Below, piece after piece: positions 7,943 through 17,944 of a DNA stretch of 64,000 bases. The DNA comes from UBA1412 sp964609795. Lineage in GTDB: Bacteria > Verrucomicrobiota > Verrucomicrobiia > Limisphaerales > UBA1412. The notes under the pieces are model-generated. The model worked only from the letters and a program-made list of their open reading frames with translations, was not told the DNA's origin and searched no databases. Position numbers and translations under genes: made by a program. Numbering within the stretch: the first letter of the stretch is position 1; every line of letters begins with the position of its first letter. The stretch is taken from assembly GCA_964609795.1 (NCBI GenBank), contig CAZSTC010000004.1, positions 1 through 64,000 on the forward strand, written 5' to 3'.

Positions 7943-9436
7943 ATGGATATTGAAAAGATGAAACTGAAAAGCTGGCAGGGATGGCTGCTTTTCTTCGGGG
8001 CTATGGCGGCTGTTTTCGTCATGGGGATACTCGCCGCCTCCATTACGGAGAGACGGGCTGAGGTCGTTTCTATTTACGCGAATAAGAAAGTGGATATTGC
8101 GGATATGGAATCCCGCAATGAAATTTATAACGCAAACTATCCGCGAGAATACGAGACCTGGCGGCAAACGGCCGATACTTCCTTCAAGAGTGAATTTAAC
8201 GGAAGCCAAGCCGTGGATGTGCTTGAAGAGCGGCCGAACATGGTGATTCTCTGGGCCGGGTACTCTTTTGCGAAAGATTATTCTACCCCCAGAGGCCATA
8301 TGCACGCAGTTGGGGATGTGAGGCAGACGCTGCGGACAGGCTCCCCGGGAGTAAATCAGGCGGGGGATGTGCAGCCGGCGACCTGCTGGAGTTGCAAAAG
8401 CCCGGATGTCCCCAGGATGATGAATAAGCTCGGAGTGAGCGCATTCTATAAAAGTGCCTGGTCGGAAATGGGCCCGGAAATCGTTAATCCGATTGGCTGC
8501 GCTGATTGCCATGATCCCCAGACGATGGACCTTCATATCAGCCGGCCGGCACTGATCGAGGCCTTTGAGCGCCAGGGTAAAGATATCAGTCAATCCACGT
8601 TGCAGGAGATGCGGTCTCTGGTTTGCGCTCAGTGTCACGTGGAGTATTATTTCAAGGGCGAGGGGAAGTACCTGACCTTCCCGTGGGATAAGGGAATGAC
8701 GATTGAAGCGGCAGAAGAATACTACGATTCTTATGAATACACGGACTATATTCACGCATTAAGCCGTACTCCGATTTTGAAGGCACAGCATCCTGATTTC
8801 GAGCTGAGCCAGATGGGAATTCACGCGCAACGGGGAGTCGCCTGTGCGGATTGCCACATGCCTTATATCAGCGAGGGTGGCGTGAAATTCTCTGACCACC
8901 ATATACGCAGTCCTCTGGCCGAGATGAACCGCACCTGCCAGATTTGCCATCGACAGAGCGAAGAGACACTTCGCAAGAACGTCTTTGAGCGTCAACGCAA
9001 ATGCGAAGAGGTGCGTGATCAATTGGAAGAGGTCCTTACCCGCGCTCATATAGAGGCGGCATTTGCCTGGGAAAAGGGTGCCGCAGAGGCCCAAATGCAG
9101 CCGATTCTGAAACTGATCCGTCAGGCTCAGTGGCGCTGGGATTACTCGGTCGCCTCACATGGTGCTTCTTTCCACGCACCGCAAGAGGTGGTTCGCATTA
9201 TGAGTAACGGTATTGCCCGAGCGATGGAGGCCAGGTTGGAGCTTGCCCGAGTGCTTGCACAGAATGGATATTCAGAGCCGGTACCCATGCCGGATATTTC
9301 CACCAAGGAAAAGGCCCAGAAATATATCGGGCTGGATATGGAGCAGCTTCACAAGGATAAGGAGCGGTTCATGAAAGAAGTTGCCGTTAAATGGGTGGAA
9401 GAGGCCAAAGCCTCGGAGGGACTGCTCACAAAATAG
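7943..9436 (+). CDS. nrfA: Cytochrome c552 ammonia-forming nitrite reductase
   Basis: NrfA is the periplasmic pentaheme enzyme that reduces nitrite to ammonium with six electrons. Heme 1 has the diagnostic CxxCK motif (CWSCK, residues 148-152). The other four hemes have CxxCH motifs starting at Cys186, Cys228, Cys301 and Cys332. The segment CHVEYYFKG after heme 3 carries the expected active-site tyrosine/calcium region, and His294 in GIHAQRG is a candidate active-site histidine. The N terminus (residues 12-33) is a hydrophobic signal-anchor that may not be cleaved. The protein is 497 residues, normal for NrfA. It follows nrfH and is followed by an exported PHP phosphoesterase. The ammonium produced could feed the glnA/glnB genes nearby, though these are on the other strand. 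Confidence 0.97.
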   Translation: MDIEKMKLKSWQGWLLFFGAMAAVFVMGILAASITERRAEVVSIYANKKVDIADMESRNEIYNANYPREYETWRQTADTSFKSEFNGSQAVDVLEERPNMVILWAGYSFAKDYSTPRGHMHAVGDVRQTLRTGSPGVNQAGDVQPATCWSCKSPDVPRMMNKLGVSAFYKSAWSEMGPEIVNPIGCADCHDPQTMDLHISRPALIEAFERQGKDISQSTLQEMRSLVCAQCHVEYYFKGEGKYLTFPWDKGMTIEAAEEYYDSYEYTDYIHALSRTPILKAQHPDFELSQMGIHAQRGVACADCHMPYISEGGVKFSDHHIRSPLAEMNRTCQICHRQSEETLRKNVFERQRKCEEVRDQLEEVLTRAHIEAAFAWEKGAAEAQMQPILKLIRQAQWRWDYSVASHGASFHAPQEVVRIMSNGIARAMEARLELARVLAQNGYSEPVPMPDISTKEKAQKYIGLDMEQLHKDKERFMKEVAVKWVEEAKASEGLLTK

Positions 9437-9471
9437 AGAGATAACTACTTATTTATAGAAAAGTAATGAAT

Positions 9472-9477
9472 AAGGAG
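9472..9477 (+). promoter_or_regulatory. Shine-Dalgarno site that decides the start of the PHP gene
   Basis: AAGGAG ends six bases before the ATG at 9484. An earlier in-frame ATG at 9466 has no such site and would place six extra residues before the Tat signal. The ATG at 9484 is therefore preferred. Confidence 0.7.
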
Positions 9478-9483
9478 AAGAGA

Positions 9484-10689
9484 ATGGAAAGCTTAACACG
9501 CCGTGATTTTTTGAAAAAAGGTTCGCTTGCAGGTTTGGCGGGTGCTGCCAGTTTTTTTGCGGGGGATGGTTGTGCATCGGCTCAGCAACTGCCTGAAGGG
9601 CGGGAGCAGATGCTGCGTATTCCACGCCGGCAGGGACGGGGAAACCAGCCGGTTAATCCCAAATTTCCGAACATCGGCGGATATGTCACGCTTTTGGCAG
9701 ATTTGCATCAGCATACGGTTTTCTCGGATGGCGACCTTCGGCCGGGAGCTCGTGTGGAAGAGGCTAAGCGTGAGGGGCTGGACGTGATCTGTCTCTCTGA
9801 CCATGTTGAAGTAAGGCCGTTCAAAGCCGATATTGCCAATATGGATCTGGGCAGAGCCTATGAGCTGGCTTTGCCTAAAGCAACCGCATCGGATATTTTG
9901 TTGATACCCGGTTTGGAAATTACTCGGTCCGAGCCCTATGCAAAACACCTCAACGCGCTGTTTCTGAAAGATTTCAACGCGCTGATCACTGAGAAGTTCG
10001 AGGACGCGGTACGCGCGGCTGCCAAACAGGAAGCCTTTATTTTCTGGAATCATCCCGCCTGGGGGCAAAAAGAGCCCAAGGCAACCTGGTATCCGCAGAT
10101 GGATGAATTTCTGAAAGAGGGAATGCTGCACGGTTTTGAGGTCGTGAATGGCTTTGAAGGGGATGCGCGGGATTATCAACCTGACGTCATGGATTGGTGC
10201 CAGAAGCATCGGGTAACGATGTTGGGGAACTCCGATGCACACAAAGCGACGGCGTATCTGACGGATTGGAGTGCCGGGGAGCATCGGCCAATGACACTCA
10301 TCTTTGCCCGGGATCGTTCAGTTGAGGCGGTCCGGGAGGCACTTTTTGCCGGGAGGACGGCTATTTACTACTATCTGCCGGGAGAGCGTGACCTCCTGAT
10401 CGGGGACGAAAAGTGGCTTCTTCCGATTTTCAACAGATGTTTTAACTACACGCCCAAGCAGACCGGTGTAGGGCCTAACGAAGTGATATTCGAGAATGAT
10501 CTTCCCTTCACCCTGGAGCTCAAGACGCTCAATACTTCGGGAATCAAACTGCCCGAAAAACTCCAGATACCGCACGGGAGCTCTACTTTCGCGGTAGAAA
10601 CACTGGGGGGACCGATCCGCGTCGAAGCAGAGGTTCTCAATTTCCATATTGGAAAGGAGAGAAGGATGAATATTGAATTGAGCGTATAG
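9484..10689 (+). CDS. Tat-exported PHP-domain metal-dependent phosphoesterase/hydrolase
   Basis: The N terminus carries a twin-arginine signal (TRRDFLKKGSLAGLAGAASF), so a folded, probably metal-loaded enzyme is exported. The PHP domain follows. It contains ADLHQHTVFSDG (metal-binding His-x-His), ISLSDHVE-type DVICLSDHVEVRPF, the glutamate in LIPGLEITR, FIFWNHPAWG, and the terminal metal site MLGNSDAHKA. These are the classical PHP ligands, seen in histidinol phosphatase and nucleotide/RNA phosphoesterases. A C-terminal beta-rich region from about residue 290 has no recognised fold. The substrate is unknown. It begins about 50 bases after nrfA on the same strand and may be cotranscribed, but no link to nitrite reduction is known. 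Confidence 0.85.
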   Translation: MESLTRRDFLKKGSLAGLAGAASFFAGDGCASAQQLPEGREQMLRIPRRQGRGNQPVNPKFPNIGGYVTLLADLHQHTVFSDGDLRPGARVEEAKREGLDVICLSDHVEVRPFKADIANMDLGRAYELALPKATASDILLIPGLEITRSEPYAKHLNALFLKDFNALITEKFEDAVRAAAKQEAFIFWNHPAWGQKEPKATWYPQMDEFLKEGMLHGFEVVNGFEGDARDYQPDVMDWCQKHRVTMLGNSDAHKATAYLTDWSAGEHRPMTLIFARDRSVEAVREALFAGRTAIYYYLPGERDLLIGDEKWLLPIFNRCFNYTPKQTGVGPNEVIFENDLPFTLELKTLNTSGIKLPEKLQIPHGSSTFAVETLGGPIRVEAEVLNFHIGKERRMNIELSV

Positions 10690-10702
10690 AGTTCGCTACC
10701 GA

Positions 10703-13700
10703 TTATTCATCTTCCTTTTTCAGGAGTTTCCAGACGCGCAGGGTTTCGCAAATCGACCAGGCCTGGGCATCACAGCCGCGGGGTGTGTGAGGAGCGTCTC
10801 CATCCATGATTTCCGGGATGTGCCCCAGGCAGTTTCTCGAGGTCCAGTATTCTGCGCTTTTCAGGTAAGCCAGAGCGGCTTTACGGGCGGCCTCATCCCC
10901 GGGCCAGGCTTTGGCCAGAGCTTCACAAAAGATTGGCAACATATACCCCCAGGCGGTGCCGTTGTGATAAGCGGGTTTGCGGCGCGTATCTTCATCGCCT
11001 TCATATTGCGGCCAATAGGGGTTGCCCGGGTCGTTCAGGAGACGGCCTTCGGGACCGAAAACGGGAGCCAGGCAGGATACCGGCAGGGGAGCCAGTGAGC
11101 GCATGGCACCGGGAATAACCAGATGTCGGAGTGCAGCCCGGAGTGCGCGCTGGGACTTTTCAGCGTCGAAAAGTCCGAAGGAAATGGGTAGGAACTGGTT
11201 GGGTCTGAGAGCGTCATCGACTCGGGCCTGTGCGGCGGGCTTTTTATCCTCAGCCCAGAGGCCATCGGCAAACCATTTATTGTCCGGCAGCCAGAAATAG
11301 CGCTGCAGGGATTGCTCAGCTTTCAACGCCCATTTTTCCCATTCCGGCTCGGCCGGAGCCAAACGTGAGAGCTGGCGCAGAAGCCGTATCCAAAGGGCTT
11401 GAATTTCGATCGGGTAACCGCAGCGGGGAGTGCCAGCCGGGTAGTTCGTATCCATCCAGGTGTAATGCGAGGGGCTCCAGACCAAACCGGAATCCCGGTC
11501 TACAAAGATACCATTGGGAGTGCCCTGGATGTAATTGGTGGCAATGCTCCTGAGGACGTCCAGGAGGGTTCGCACCTGGTTTTCGAGCGGCGTTTCATAG
11601 ACCTGCTCGCTTGTGAAGCGGTAATTCTCGGCCAGGGCTGCGGCTTCTTCCAATACGACTCCGAACCAGAGAGGTGCATCGGATGTATTGCGGTTGGAGT
11701 CATTATCGCCATAGATGACATTGGGAAGGGTGCCGTTTTTCTCCATTCGCCCAAAGACCTGGAGGAGCTCCAAAACTTCGGGCCAATAGCCGGCAGCCAG
11801 GTAGCCTCGAGCGCAGATGAGAGTGTCGCGGCCCCAATCCATAAACCAGGGATAACCTGCGATGACAGTGCGTCCGCGATCAGCGCCCCGGCGTACGAGA
11901 AAGGCTTTGGCTCCCAGGAGCAGTTCTCGCTCCCAGATATCCGTGAGAGGCCGCGTATATTTTTTCAGAAGATCACTACTCTGTACCTGGCGACGCTCTT
12001 CAAACCAGGACATTTCATCGTTACTGATGGGCTCTTTTTCCGCATCGACGACCATGTAAACCGGTTGATTCTCCAACAGGGTGAGCTCAAACCATCCGGG
12101 GCTGAATGCATCTCCGCGGTCTACTTGCCCGCGAGTGGCTTCGACAGGGTGAAGTATCTGGTTGCACCACTCGGGTTGAGGGTGATATCTGCCGGCGGTC
12201 GTATAGGCTCTGAAACTGCGATCTGCGGCCGGAGTGAAGGCAAAGCCCGGTTCATCCTGCAGGGCGTGAGTATTGACTTCAAAATGCCGACGGCTTTCAT
12301 CGTTCAAATGCGTTTCGCTGTGGAAGCTCCGGTCTTCAATATCGAGCCGCACGGTGACGCGGACATTGGCATCAGGGGAGAGGATGCGATTTTTCCAACG
12401 CTTGGGAATTGAGACTTCGCTTAAGCGTTCCAGTTTGAGCACGAGCGTATTTCGTTCTTCGATGAGGTCAATAGTCAGTTGGAGATGGGCAACCCGTCCA
12501 TCGCCGGCAGAGACAATAAAATTCCATTTAGCAGGCGGCTCCGGGTTCAAGGCTGCCAGGTTGGCTGCACTGAGCTGGCTGTAAAAGCCATCGGCATTGA
12601 CCCAGATGCGTACACGCTTGATGAAGACGTGCCGATCTACAGGGAAATCCGGATGCAGGTTTGCCCCGAGCAGGCAATCATACTTGGAGCGGATAGAACC
12701 CAGGTCGGCTCGAATCCGGGACATGGCGCCGCGTCCGTTGGTGAGAAGCACAAGCGCATCCTTATCGGCGCAGATACTGTATTGAGAGCCTCTCTGCAAA
12801 ATCCAACGCTCCTTGCCTCCCGGGGCATGAAGGATGGTCTGCATAAAATCCGAGGTATTTTGAAAATCTTCCGCGACGTAGAGGAGTTTAGCTGTGGCTT
12901 TGTATTCCCGTTCTCCCCAGATGGTGCCCACTACGGAAAGCTCTCCGGTATCCTCAGCCAGTACTTCCCGAATTTCGTCGGGAGAGAAGGCTGCAATATG
13001 GCCTTTATCGGTTTCCACCGAATGAAGCACCTGCGAGTGTTTATCCTTGGAGCGCAACTGGACTTGGAAGGGCCATTGAGTGTTTCTGAAATAGAGCCAA
13101 TGGTCTTTGGGCAGGAGTGTTATCCTCCTGAGATCGCTCAGTTGCCAGGAGACGACCGGACAATAGACGGGAGACTGCATTTCCCGGCGGATTTGCTCCA
13201 TCCATTCCTTGCGATCTACTTTTTGATTTTTGAGTCTGCTCAGAGCGCCCAGGTAAGAAATCGGGTTGGAAGAGGCCAGCTCAGAGAGCGACTGCCAATT
13301 GGTTGCGGAGCGCGGCAGGCCATGCAGGATGCGGCAGGAAACTTTCAAGGCCCAGGAGGCCATGGCGCGCTTTTTGCGGTATTCATCCCCTTTCAAGCCC
13401 AGAACGTTGGTTTGTTTGCTCAGACACCAACAGGTTCCCGGCGGCACTTCAAATATCCACTGGCGTCCGCTTTCATCCAGCCGTGAGACTCTGATCCGCT
13501 TCCGGGTGAGCAGATCAATCATTTCCGGGTTGAGATCGTTGTCAAACAGGCTGACTTGAGCGGGATGCTCCATGTCGGTATTGGCAAAAATCCAGAGCGT
13601 ATTGAGGCGATCGGCGCAGTCGCGGCGCAGCACGTAGACAGGCCCTTCAACGGTGAGGCGGGTCAATTGCGCCCCATCAAAAAAGCAGGGGTGCTCGCTC

Positions 13701-15160
13701 AAAAGCTTATTGAGTATGGAAAGCTCCGGGACGATATTATCGGGGTTATTCCAGGAGAGCCCTGTGCGCTGGTGTACGTTTATTTTCTCATCAGCCAGCC
13801 ACTCGACTCCGCAAGTGAAAGCGAATCCGCCCGAGACACTGGTCAGGGCGCAGAGCTGATTGCGGAACAGCGACCACTGCTTGCCCTGTGCGGCCAGGCG
13901 GCTATTGTCATGCGTTTCACTGTAGTGAACCCAGACACCCTTGCGGCTGCTTTGCTTGAGGCTGTAATCCAGATACCAGGAAATATCTTTTGAGGAATAG
14001 TTCTGGAAGAGCTCCGAGTAGGCGAACTGCATTCGCCCGTGAGTCAATAGGGTTTCAGTGGCTTCCCAGGAGCCACCCAAGCCTTCCAGGAGGAAGATCG
14101 TGTCTGAGAATTCCTGACGCACTCTGCTGATAATGTAGCGCCAGGCTTCCATGGGGATTTTATAGCCGGCATCGCAGCGGAAGCCGTCTACGCCTCTATG
14201 GCACCAGGTGAGAAAGACATCGGCCAGATAGTCCCAAAGATCGGGGAGATGGGTATTGAGCTCAGAAAGATCCCCCCAGGTAACCCCCCAGGCCCCCGGA
14301 GAGACGAAGTTGCCCTGTTCGTCGCGGACGTACCATTCGGGATGTGTGGAGTGCAGCCAGGAGCCCCAGCCGGTATGGTTGACGGCCAGGTCGATAATGA
14401 GGCGGGCACCGTGCCGATGGATGGCGTCGGAGAGTTCACAGAATTGGTCTGCCGGGCTGGTTTGATGTTCGAATTCTACCAGAGCCGGATCAATTCCCGT
14501 CAGGTCCAGTGCAGCGTAGGGGCTGCCGAATCGTCCCATTCTGGCAAAGGTGGTCGGCGTAGGATTTACAGGCAGCAGGTGAATTATTTTACATCCAAGA
14601 TTACCTACGATATGGGGGAGATATTTAATCAGGTCGCGGAATTTGCCCGAGGGAGGAATACAACTAAAGCCGGCAGAGTCGAGGGTATCCAAAGCGGGAG
14701 CCGTTTTTTCGGGCAGGGCTTTGCGCTCGGCGATGCTTTCACCAAAAAGGCGGACAAAGGAGCAGTAAATGATGTTGCCGGTTCTGCAAAAATCGGGGTG
14801 AGTGCTGATGCCCACATTGGGGCCTTCGGGCCAAATCTGGCGGCCCTCTTCATCTCTGGCATAGGCTTTGGCTTCGAAATAGCCCACCTCGTGAATGGGA
14901 ATCTCTATGGAGGCTTCACTGCCTGAAACGGGCATCGGCAGATCGCGCCAGGATCCTCCAATTAACGGCCACTTATGGGAATGCGCATGGATGATCTCTT
15001 CTTCAAGTCTTCTTGCCCGCCCCAGGTTTGTCCGCAAGAAGACAGTCCACCCGGGAGGAATAGGGCGCCCATCATCGAAGGCAAACCGAAACTGAATCCA
15101 ATCTCCACAGTATTTCAGGAGGCTTTCTCCTGTTGCAGGCCACATTTTAACATTGCCCAT
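10703..15160 (-). CDS. Glycogen-debranching fusion: GH13-type domain plus amylo-alpha-1,6-glucosidase domain
   Basis: This 1,485-residue protein probably has both activities needed to debranch glycogen: glucan transfer and alpha-1,6-glucosidase. An N-terminal beta domain (to about 125) precedes a GH13 barrel with all four conserved regions: IIDLAVNHTGWGSW, GVDGFRCDAGY (nucleophile Asp near 330), IFLLEGLGG (acid/base Glu near 359) and HYSETHDNSR (Asp near 418). A middle region of about 500 residues has no clear signature. From about residue 1090 the GDE C-terminal domain shows GYPWFMDWGRDTL, NGTLPNVIYGDND, and GYPIEIQALW. The layout parallels eukaryotic debranching enzyme, though the GH13 part looks bacterial. 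No signal peptide is seen, so it acts in the cytoplasm. ATG at 15160 is preferred to a TTG six bases earlier. Confidence 0.9.
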   Translation of the reverse strand: MGNVKMWPATGESLLKYCGDWIQFRFAFDDGRPIPPGWTVFLRTNLGRARRLEEEIIHAHSHKWPLIGGSWRDLPMPVSGSEASIEIPIHEVGYFEAKAYARDEEGRQIWPEGPNVGISTHPDFCRTGNIIYCSFVRLFGESIAERKALPEKTAPALDTLDSAGFSCIPPSGKFRDLIKYLPHIVGNLGCKIIHLLPVNPTPTTFARMGRFGSPYAALDLTGIDPALVEFEHQTSPADQFCELSDAIHRHGARLIIDLAVNHTGWGSWLHSTHPEWYVRDEQGNFVSPGAWGVTWGDLSELNTHLPDLWDYLADVFLTWCHRGVDGFRCDAGYKIPMEAWRYIISRVRQEFSDTIFLLEGLGGSWEATETLLTHGRMQFAYSELFQNYSSKDISWYLDYSLKQSSRKGVWVHYSETHDNSRLAAQGKQWSLFRNQLCALTSVSGGFAFTCGVEWLADEKINVHQRTGLSWNNPDNIVPELSILNKLLSEHPCFFDGAQLTRLTVEGPVYVLRRDCADRLNTLWIFANTDMEHPAQVSLFDNDLNPEMIDLLTRKRIRVSRLDESGRQWIFEVPPGTCWCLSKQTNVLGLKGDEYRKKRAMASWALKVSCRILHGLPRSATNWQSLSELASSNPISYLGALSRLKNQKVDRKEWMEQIRREMQSPVYCPVVSWQLSDLRRITLLPKDHWLYFRNTQWPFQVQLRSKDKHSQVLHSVETDKGHIAAFSPDEIREVLAEDTGELSVVGTIWGEREYKATAKLLYVAEDFQNTSDFMQTILHAPGGKERWILQRGSQYSICADKDALVLLTNGRGAMSRIRADLGSIRSKYDCLLGANLHPDFPVDRHVFIKRVRIWVNADGFYSQLSAANLAALNPEPPAKWNFIVSAGDGRVAHLQLTIDLIEERNTLVLKLERLSEVSIPKRWKNRILSPDANVRVTVRLDIEDRSFHSETHLNDESRRHFEVNTHALQDEPGFAFTPAADRSFRAYTTAGRYHPQPEWCNQILHPVEATRGQVDRGDAFSPGWFELTLLENQPVYMVVDAEKEPISNDEMSWFEERRQVQSSDLLKKYTRPLTDIWERELLLGAKAFLVRRGADRGRTVIAGYPWFMDWGRDTLICARGYLAAGYWPEVLELLQVFGRMEKNGTLPNVIYGDNDSNRNTSDAPLWFGVVLEEAAALAENYRFTSEQVYETPLENQVRTLLDVLRSIATNYIQGTPNGIFVDRDSGLVWSPSHYTWMDTNYPAGTPRCGYPIEIQALWIRLLRQLSRLAPAEPEWEKWALKAEQSLQRYFWLPDNKWFADGLWAEDKKPAAQARVDDALRPNQFLPISFGLFDAEKSQRALRAALRHLVIPGAMRSLAPLPVSCLAPVFGPEGRLLNDPGNPYWPQYEGDEDTRRKPAYHNGTAWGYMLPIFCEALAKAWPGDEAARKAALAYLKSAEYWTSRNCLGHIPEIMDGDAPHTPRGCDAQAWSICETLRVWKLLKKEDE

Positions 15161-15301
15161 AATCAAGTGGTTATTCTCTATTTTGTGAGCGGTGAGCTCA
15201 AGATAAATATGGTTATTCCGGAGTTCGGAGAAGTCATTTTCGCAGCACGAAAAAACCTACTCCTCCAATTCGATAAAAAACAGGGCTGCCAGGAGCTAAA
15301 G

Positions 15302-17929
15302 TTAATGCCTGGGGATCTTTAGCGTATGTTCCATCCTGCGAGTCTGGGCAAATTCCAGAGGAGGCAAATCCAGCAAAGTGGGAGATTCGGTCTCCTGGAG
15401 GGTCTCTTTGCAAAGCTGTTGGAAGGCGGTCCAGCGCTCATTATCCAGCGAGGGAGAGTGGGCTACCTGGCGCATACGGCTTCGCCACTCAATGATGATG
15501 CGGTCAATGTCGCCGACACCCAGAGTGGGAGAGACAAAACGGTATTTAATTTCCGGGTTCTGCTGGAGTGCGGCAACGACATCGCTGGCTCCAAAACCAT
15601 ATTCCGGCGGGACCCCGTGTTCCAGGTATCCCTCGGCTGTCTGCATTTTATAGGTTTTTTTGCTGACCCATGCGAGGCGTCCGCCCCAGCGGTTTTCATC
15701 TCCGGCAAAGCGGAACCCGGCATCCAGGTTCGCCAGATCGTAGAGAAGCTCTTCCAAAGGATATTTTTTGTCTTCAATAGCGGCTGCAATCGCCAGTCCA
15801 GGTCCGCCGGAGAAGAAACTGGCTATTCTGCCCCGCATCGTGGGTGTGCCGTTGGAGCTGATCAGGCCCAGTCGGCGCCAGAGAAGGACCGCGCCCGGAG
15901 AGGTGGAAAGCGATTGGCAGGTTTTCAGATGAGCGCACTCCTGACAGCTGGAGGGATGTGTCATTCGGGATGCCGGTTTATAAAGGGCGACACCCTCTTG
16001 ATCGATTACAGCGCTGAGAGTGAGCTCGCTCAGGTCCAGAAGAGCCGTGATTTTATCAGGAAGCCTTTCTACCTTGATGCACTCCATTTTCTGCTGTTTA
16101 AGAACTGTCAGAATGCGTGGAAGCGCTTTGGAATCCCATTCATCGGCGTGGACCTGGCGTCCATGCCAATTGATCAAGCGCCGCATGTATTTGGTAAGGT
16201 AAATCTTCTCGCCGATGTAGACATCTGCAAGGGTCAGGGTTCTGGCAAAGATGGGTTCAGAATTCGTGTGATTGTTATTTGCCGGTTTGGACGTATCCGG
16301 CGTCTCCGCGGTGTGATTCTGAGAAGGAGTATATTCTTTTAGGATGCCGATACCGATCTTTTCCAGGGCAGGGCGATGCTTGAGAGCCGGGATCAGGATG
16401 GGCTTGCCGTCTTCAGTCAGAGCCGGGCTCCAATCGCCATTAGCGTTGTTAGTCGAGTTGGGCAGAGTGGCAAAAACTTCTTTAACAGGGCGTTCCTGGG
16501 GCGGGTTTGATTGCTGCCAGATTCCCCGGCTGTTCAAAATTTGTTTCACCTGTTTTCGAGCGAGCCGGGCTCGTTCCGTATCGGTCCGTAACTTACAGGG
16601 AGCGTTCGGGTACTGGAGCGATTCTTCAATTCCCAGTGGGACCCGGTTTGCCGTGAAGAGTCGGCTCTGTACGCGCATGGCTTCCTGAAAAGGTTCTTTG
16701 CCGGTGTCCACGGCGGCTTGCATGACGCTGAGCAGGGCGCTCCAATCGATTGATTTACTCCGGCTCAGATGGCAGGAGTAACCTTCATGGAGGCGTACGC
16801 CGTTCTCAGAGGTGAGAACATAGCCGGTCTGATCGATGCCGCGGCGGCCGGCCCGGCCGAACATTTGAAGAATTTCATCCGGTTGAATGGCGTATTCGAC
16901 ACCTCCCCGGCGATAGGAATCCGCAGCCATAGCCACGGTGCGCAGGGAGAAATTGATTCCGGCTGCCAGTCCCATGGTGGCGATAACAACGCGCAGCTGA
17001 CCTGCCTTGGTGAGAGGCTCAATAACGCCGGCGCGGGCGGCATAGCTCAACCCGCTATGATGATAGACAATGCGTGTCTTGAGCATCTGGGCAAGGTTGT
17101 TGCCGACACAGCGGCGCTGCTCGGTCGTGAGGTAAAGCGGGTTGGGATTGGGAAGATGCCGCGCCAAATCGGCTGCCAATTTTTCGGAGTCTGCCCGTCT
17201 GGGGGCGAAAATGAGAATGGGCCCCAGTTCTTCTGCCAGTGCTTTGGCGACCAATCGAGGCCAAAAGCCTCTGATTTTCGAAGGAACGTTGTATTGGAGG
17301 TTCTCAATCATTACCTCCTCCAGGGGGACGGGCCTGTGAGTGGTTTTGACCAGAACCGCTTGACGTCCGAGCTGGTTGAACCATTTGACGATATCCTGAG
17401 GGTTGGCGACACTGCCGCTCAGGAGGAGGAGCTGAGTGTGCGGAGGAGCCAAGGCCAGGGCCAGCTCATAGTTTAGACCGCGGTCCGGGTCGCGAATCAT
17501 CTGATATTCATCTACCACCATCAAGGTGGGGCCTTCACCGCGAATGAGGCGCAGCTTTTGCGTTTCCAGGGTGGCAACGATAATAGGGGCATCCAGATTT
17601 TCAGAAAGGTCACCCGTTGCGATGCCGACATTCCAGCCGCGGGCACGCCACTCAGCCAGCTTGTCATTAGCCAGAGCGCGAGTGGGTACCGTATAAATGG
17701 CCTGAGCGCTGTTTTTTCCCAGTTTGGACCAATGTTCGAAAATAAAGGTTTTTCCCGAGCCGGTAGGGGCTTGCACTACGACATCATTGCCTTCTTTGAG
17801 GGCGGTGATGGCTTGCTGCTGCCACAGGTCCGGGACAATCACCTGGCTCCATCCGGGGAACTCCAGATGGGAAAGGGATTCAGAAAATGCGGACGGGGTT
17901 TGTGTGTTGGTCTGGTAACGTTGATTCAT
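15302..17929 (-). CDS. Superfamily 2 (Ski2/Suv3-like) helicase
   Basis: An ATP-dependent nucleic acid helicase of 875 residues. Motif I is QAPTGSGKTF, motif II is VVDEYQMI (DEYQ rather than DExH), motif III is LLLLSGSVANP, and motif VI reads QMFGRAGRRGID, as in Ski2-like enzymes. The DE-x-QMI form and the following RDPDRG recall Suv3 RNA helicases. The C-terminal half is not a known accessory domain. It contains a cysteine cluster, SSCQECAHLKTCQS, that could bind zinc or an iron-sulfur cluster. Substrate (RNA or DNA) cannot be assigned. It lies 15 bases after the dciA-like gene and 142 bases before the debranching enzyme gene on the same strand. Confidence 0.87.
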   Translation of the reverse strand: MNQRYQTNTQTPSAFSESLSHLEFPGWSQVIVPDLWQQQAITALKEGNDVVVQAPTGSGKTFIFEHWSKLGKNSAQAIYTVPTRALANDKLAEWRARGWNVGIATGDLSENLDAPIIVATLETQKLRLIRGEGPTLMVVDEYQMIRDPDRGLNYELALALAPPHTQLLLLSGSVANPQDIVKWFNQLGRQAVLVKTTHRPVPLEEVMIENLQYNVPSKIRGFWPRLVAKALAEELGPILIFAPRRADSEKLAADLARHLPNPNPLYLTTEQRRCVGNNLAQMLKTRIVYHHSGLSYAARAGVIEPLTKAGQLRVVIATMGLAAGINFSLRTVAMAADSYRRGGVEYAIQPDEILQMFGRAGRRGIDQTGYVLTSENGVRLHEGYSCHLSRSKSIDWSALLSVMQAAVDTGKEPFQEAMRVQSRLFTANRVPLGIEESLQYPNAPCKLRTDTERARLARKQVKQILNSRGIWQQSNPPQERPVKEVFATLPNSTNNANGDWSPALTEDGKPILIPALKHRPALEKIGIGILKEYTPSQNHTAETPDTSKPANNNHTNSEPIFARTLTLADVYIGEKIYLTKYMRRLINWHGRQVHADEWDSKALPRILTVLKQQKMECIKVERLPDKITALLDLSELTLSAVIDQEGVALYKPASRMTHPSSCQECAHLKTCQSLSTSPGAVLLWRRLGLISSNGTPTMRGRIASFFSGGPGLAIAAAIEDKKYPLEELLYDLANLDAGFRFAGDENRWGGRLAWVSKKTYKMQTAEGYLEHGVPPEYGFGASDVVAALQQNPEIKYRFVSPTLGVGDIDRIIIEWRSRMRQVAHSPSLDNERWTAFQQLCKETLQETESPTLLDLPPLEFAQTRRMEHTLKIPRH

Positions 17930-17944
17930 CAAATGGAAAAGGAA

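Noticed and set aside
11399..12412. Open frame antisense to the glycogen-debranching fusion
   Set aside because: It overlaps the GDE coding sequence and lacks any domain signature.
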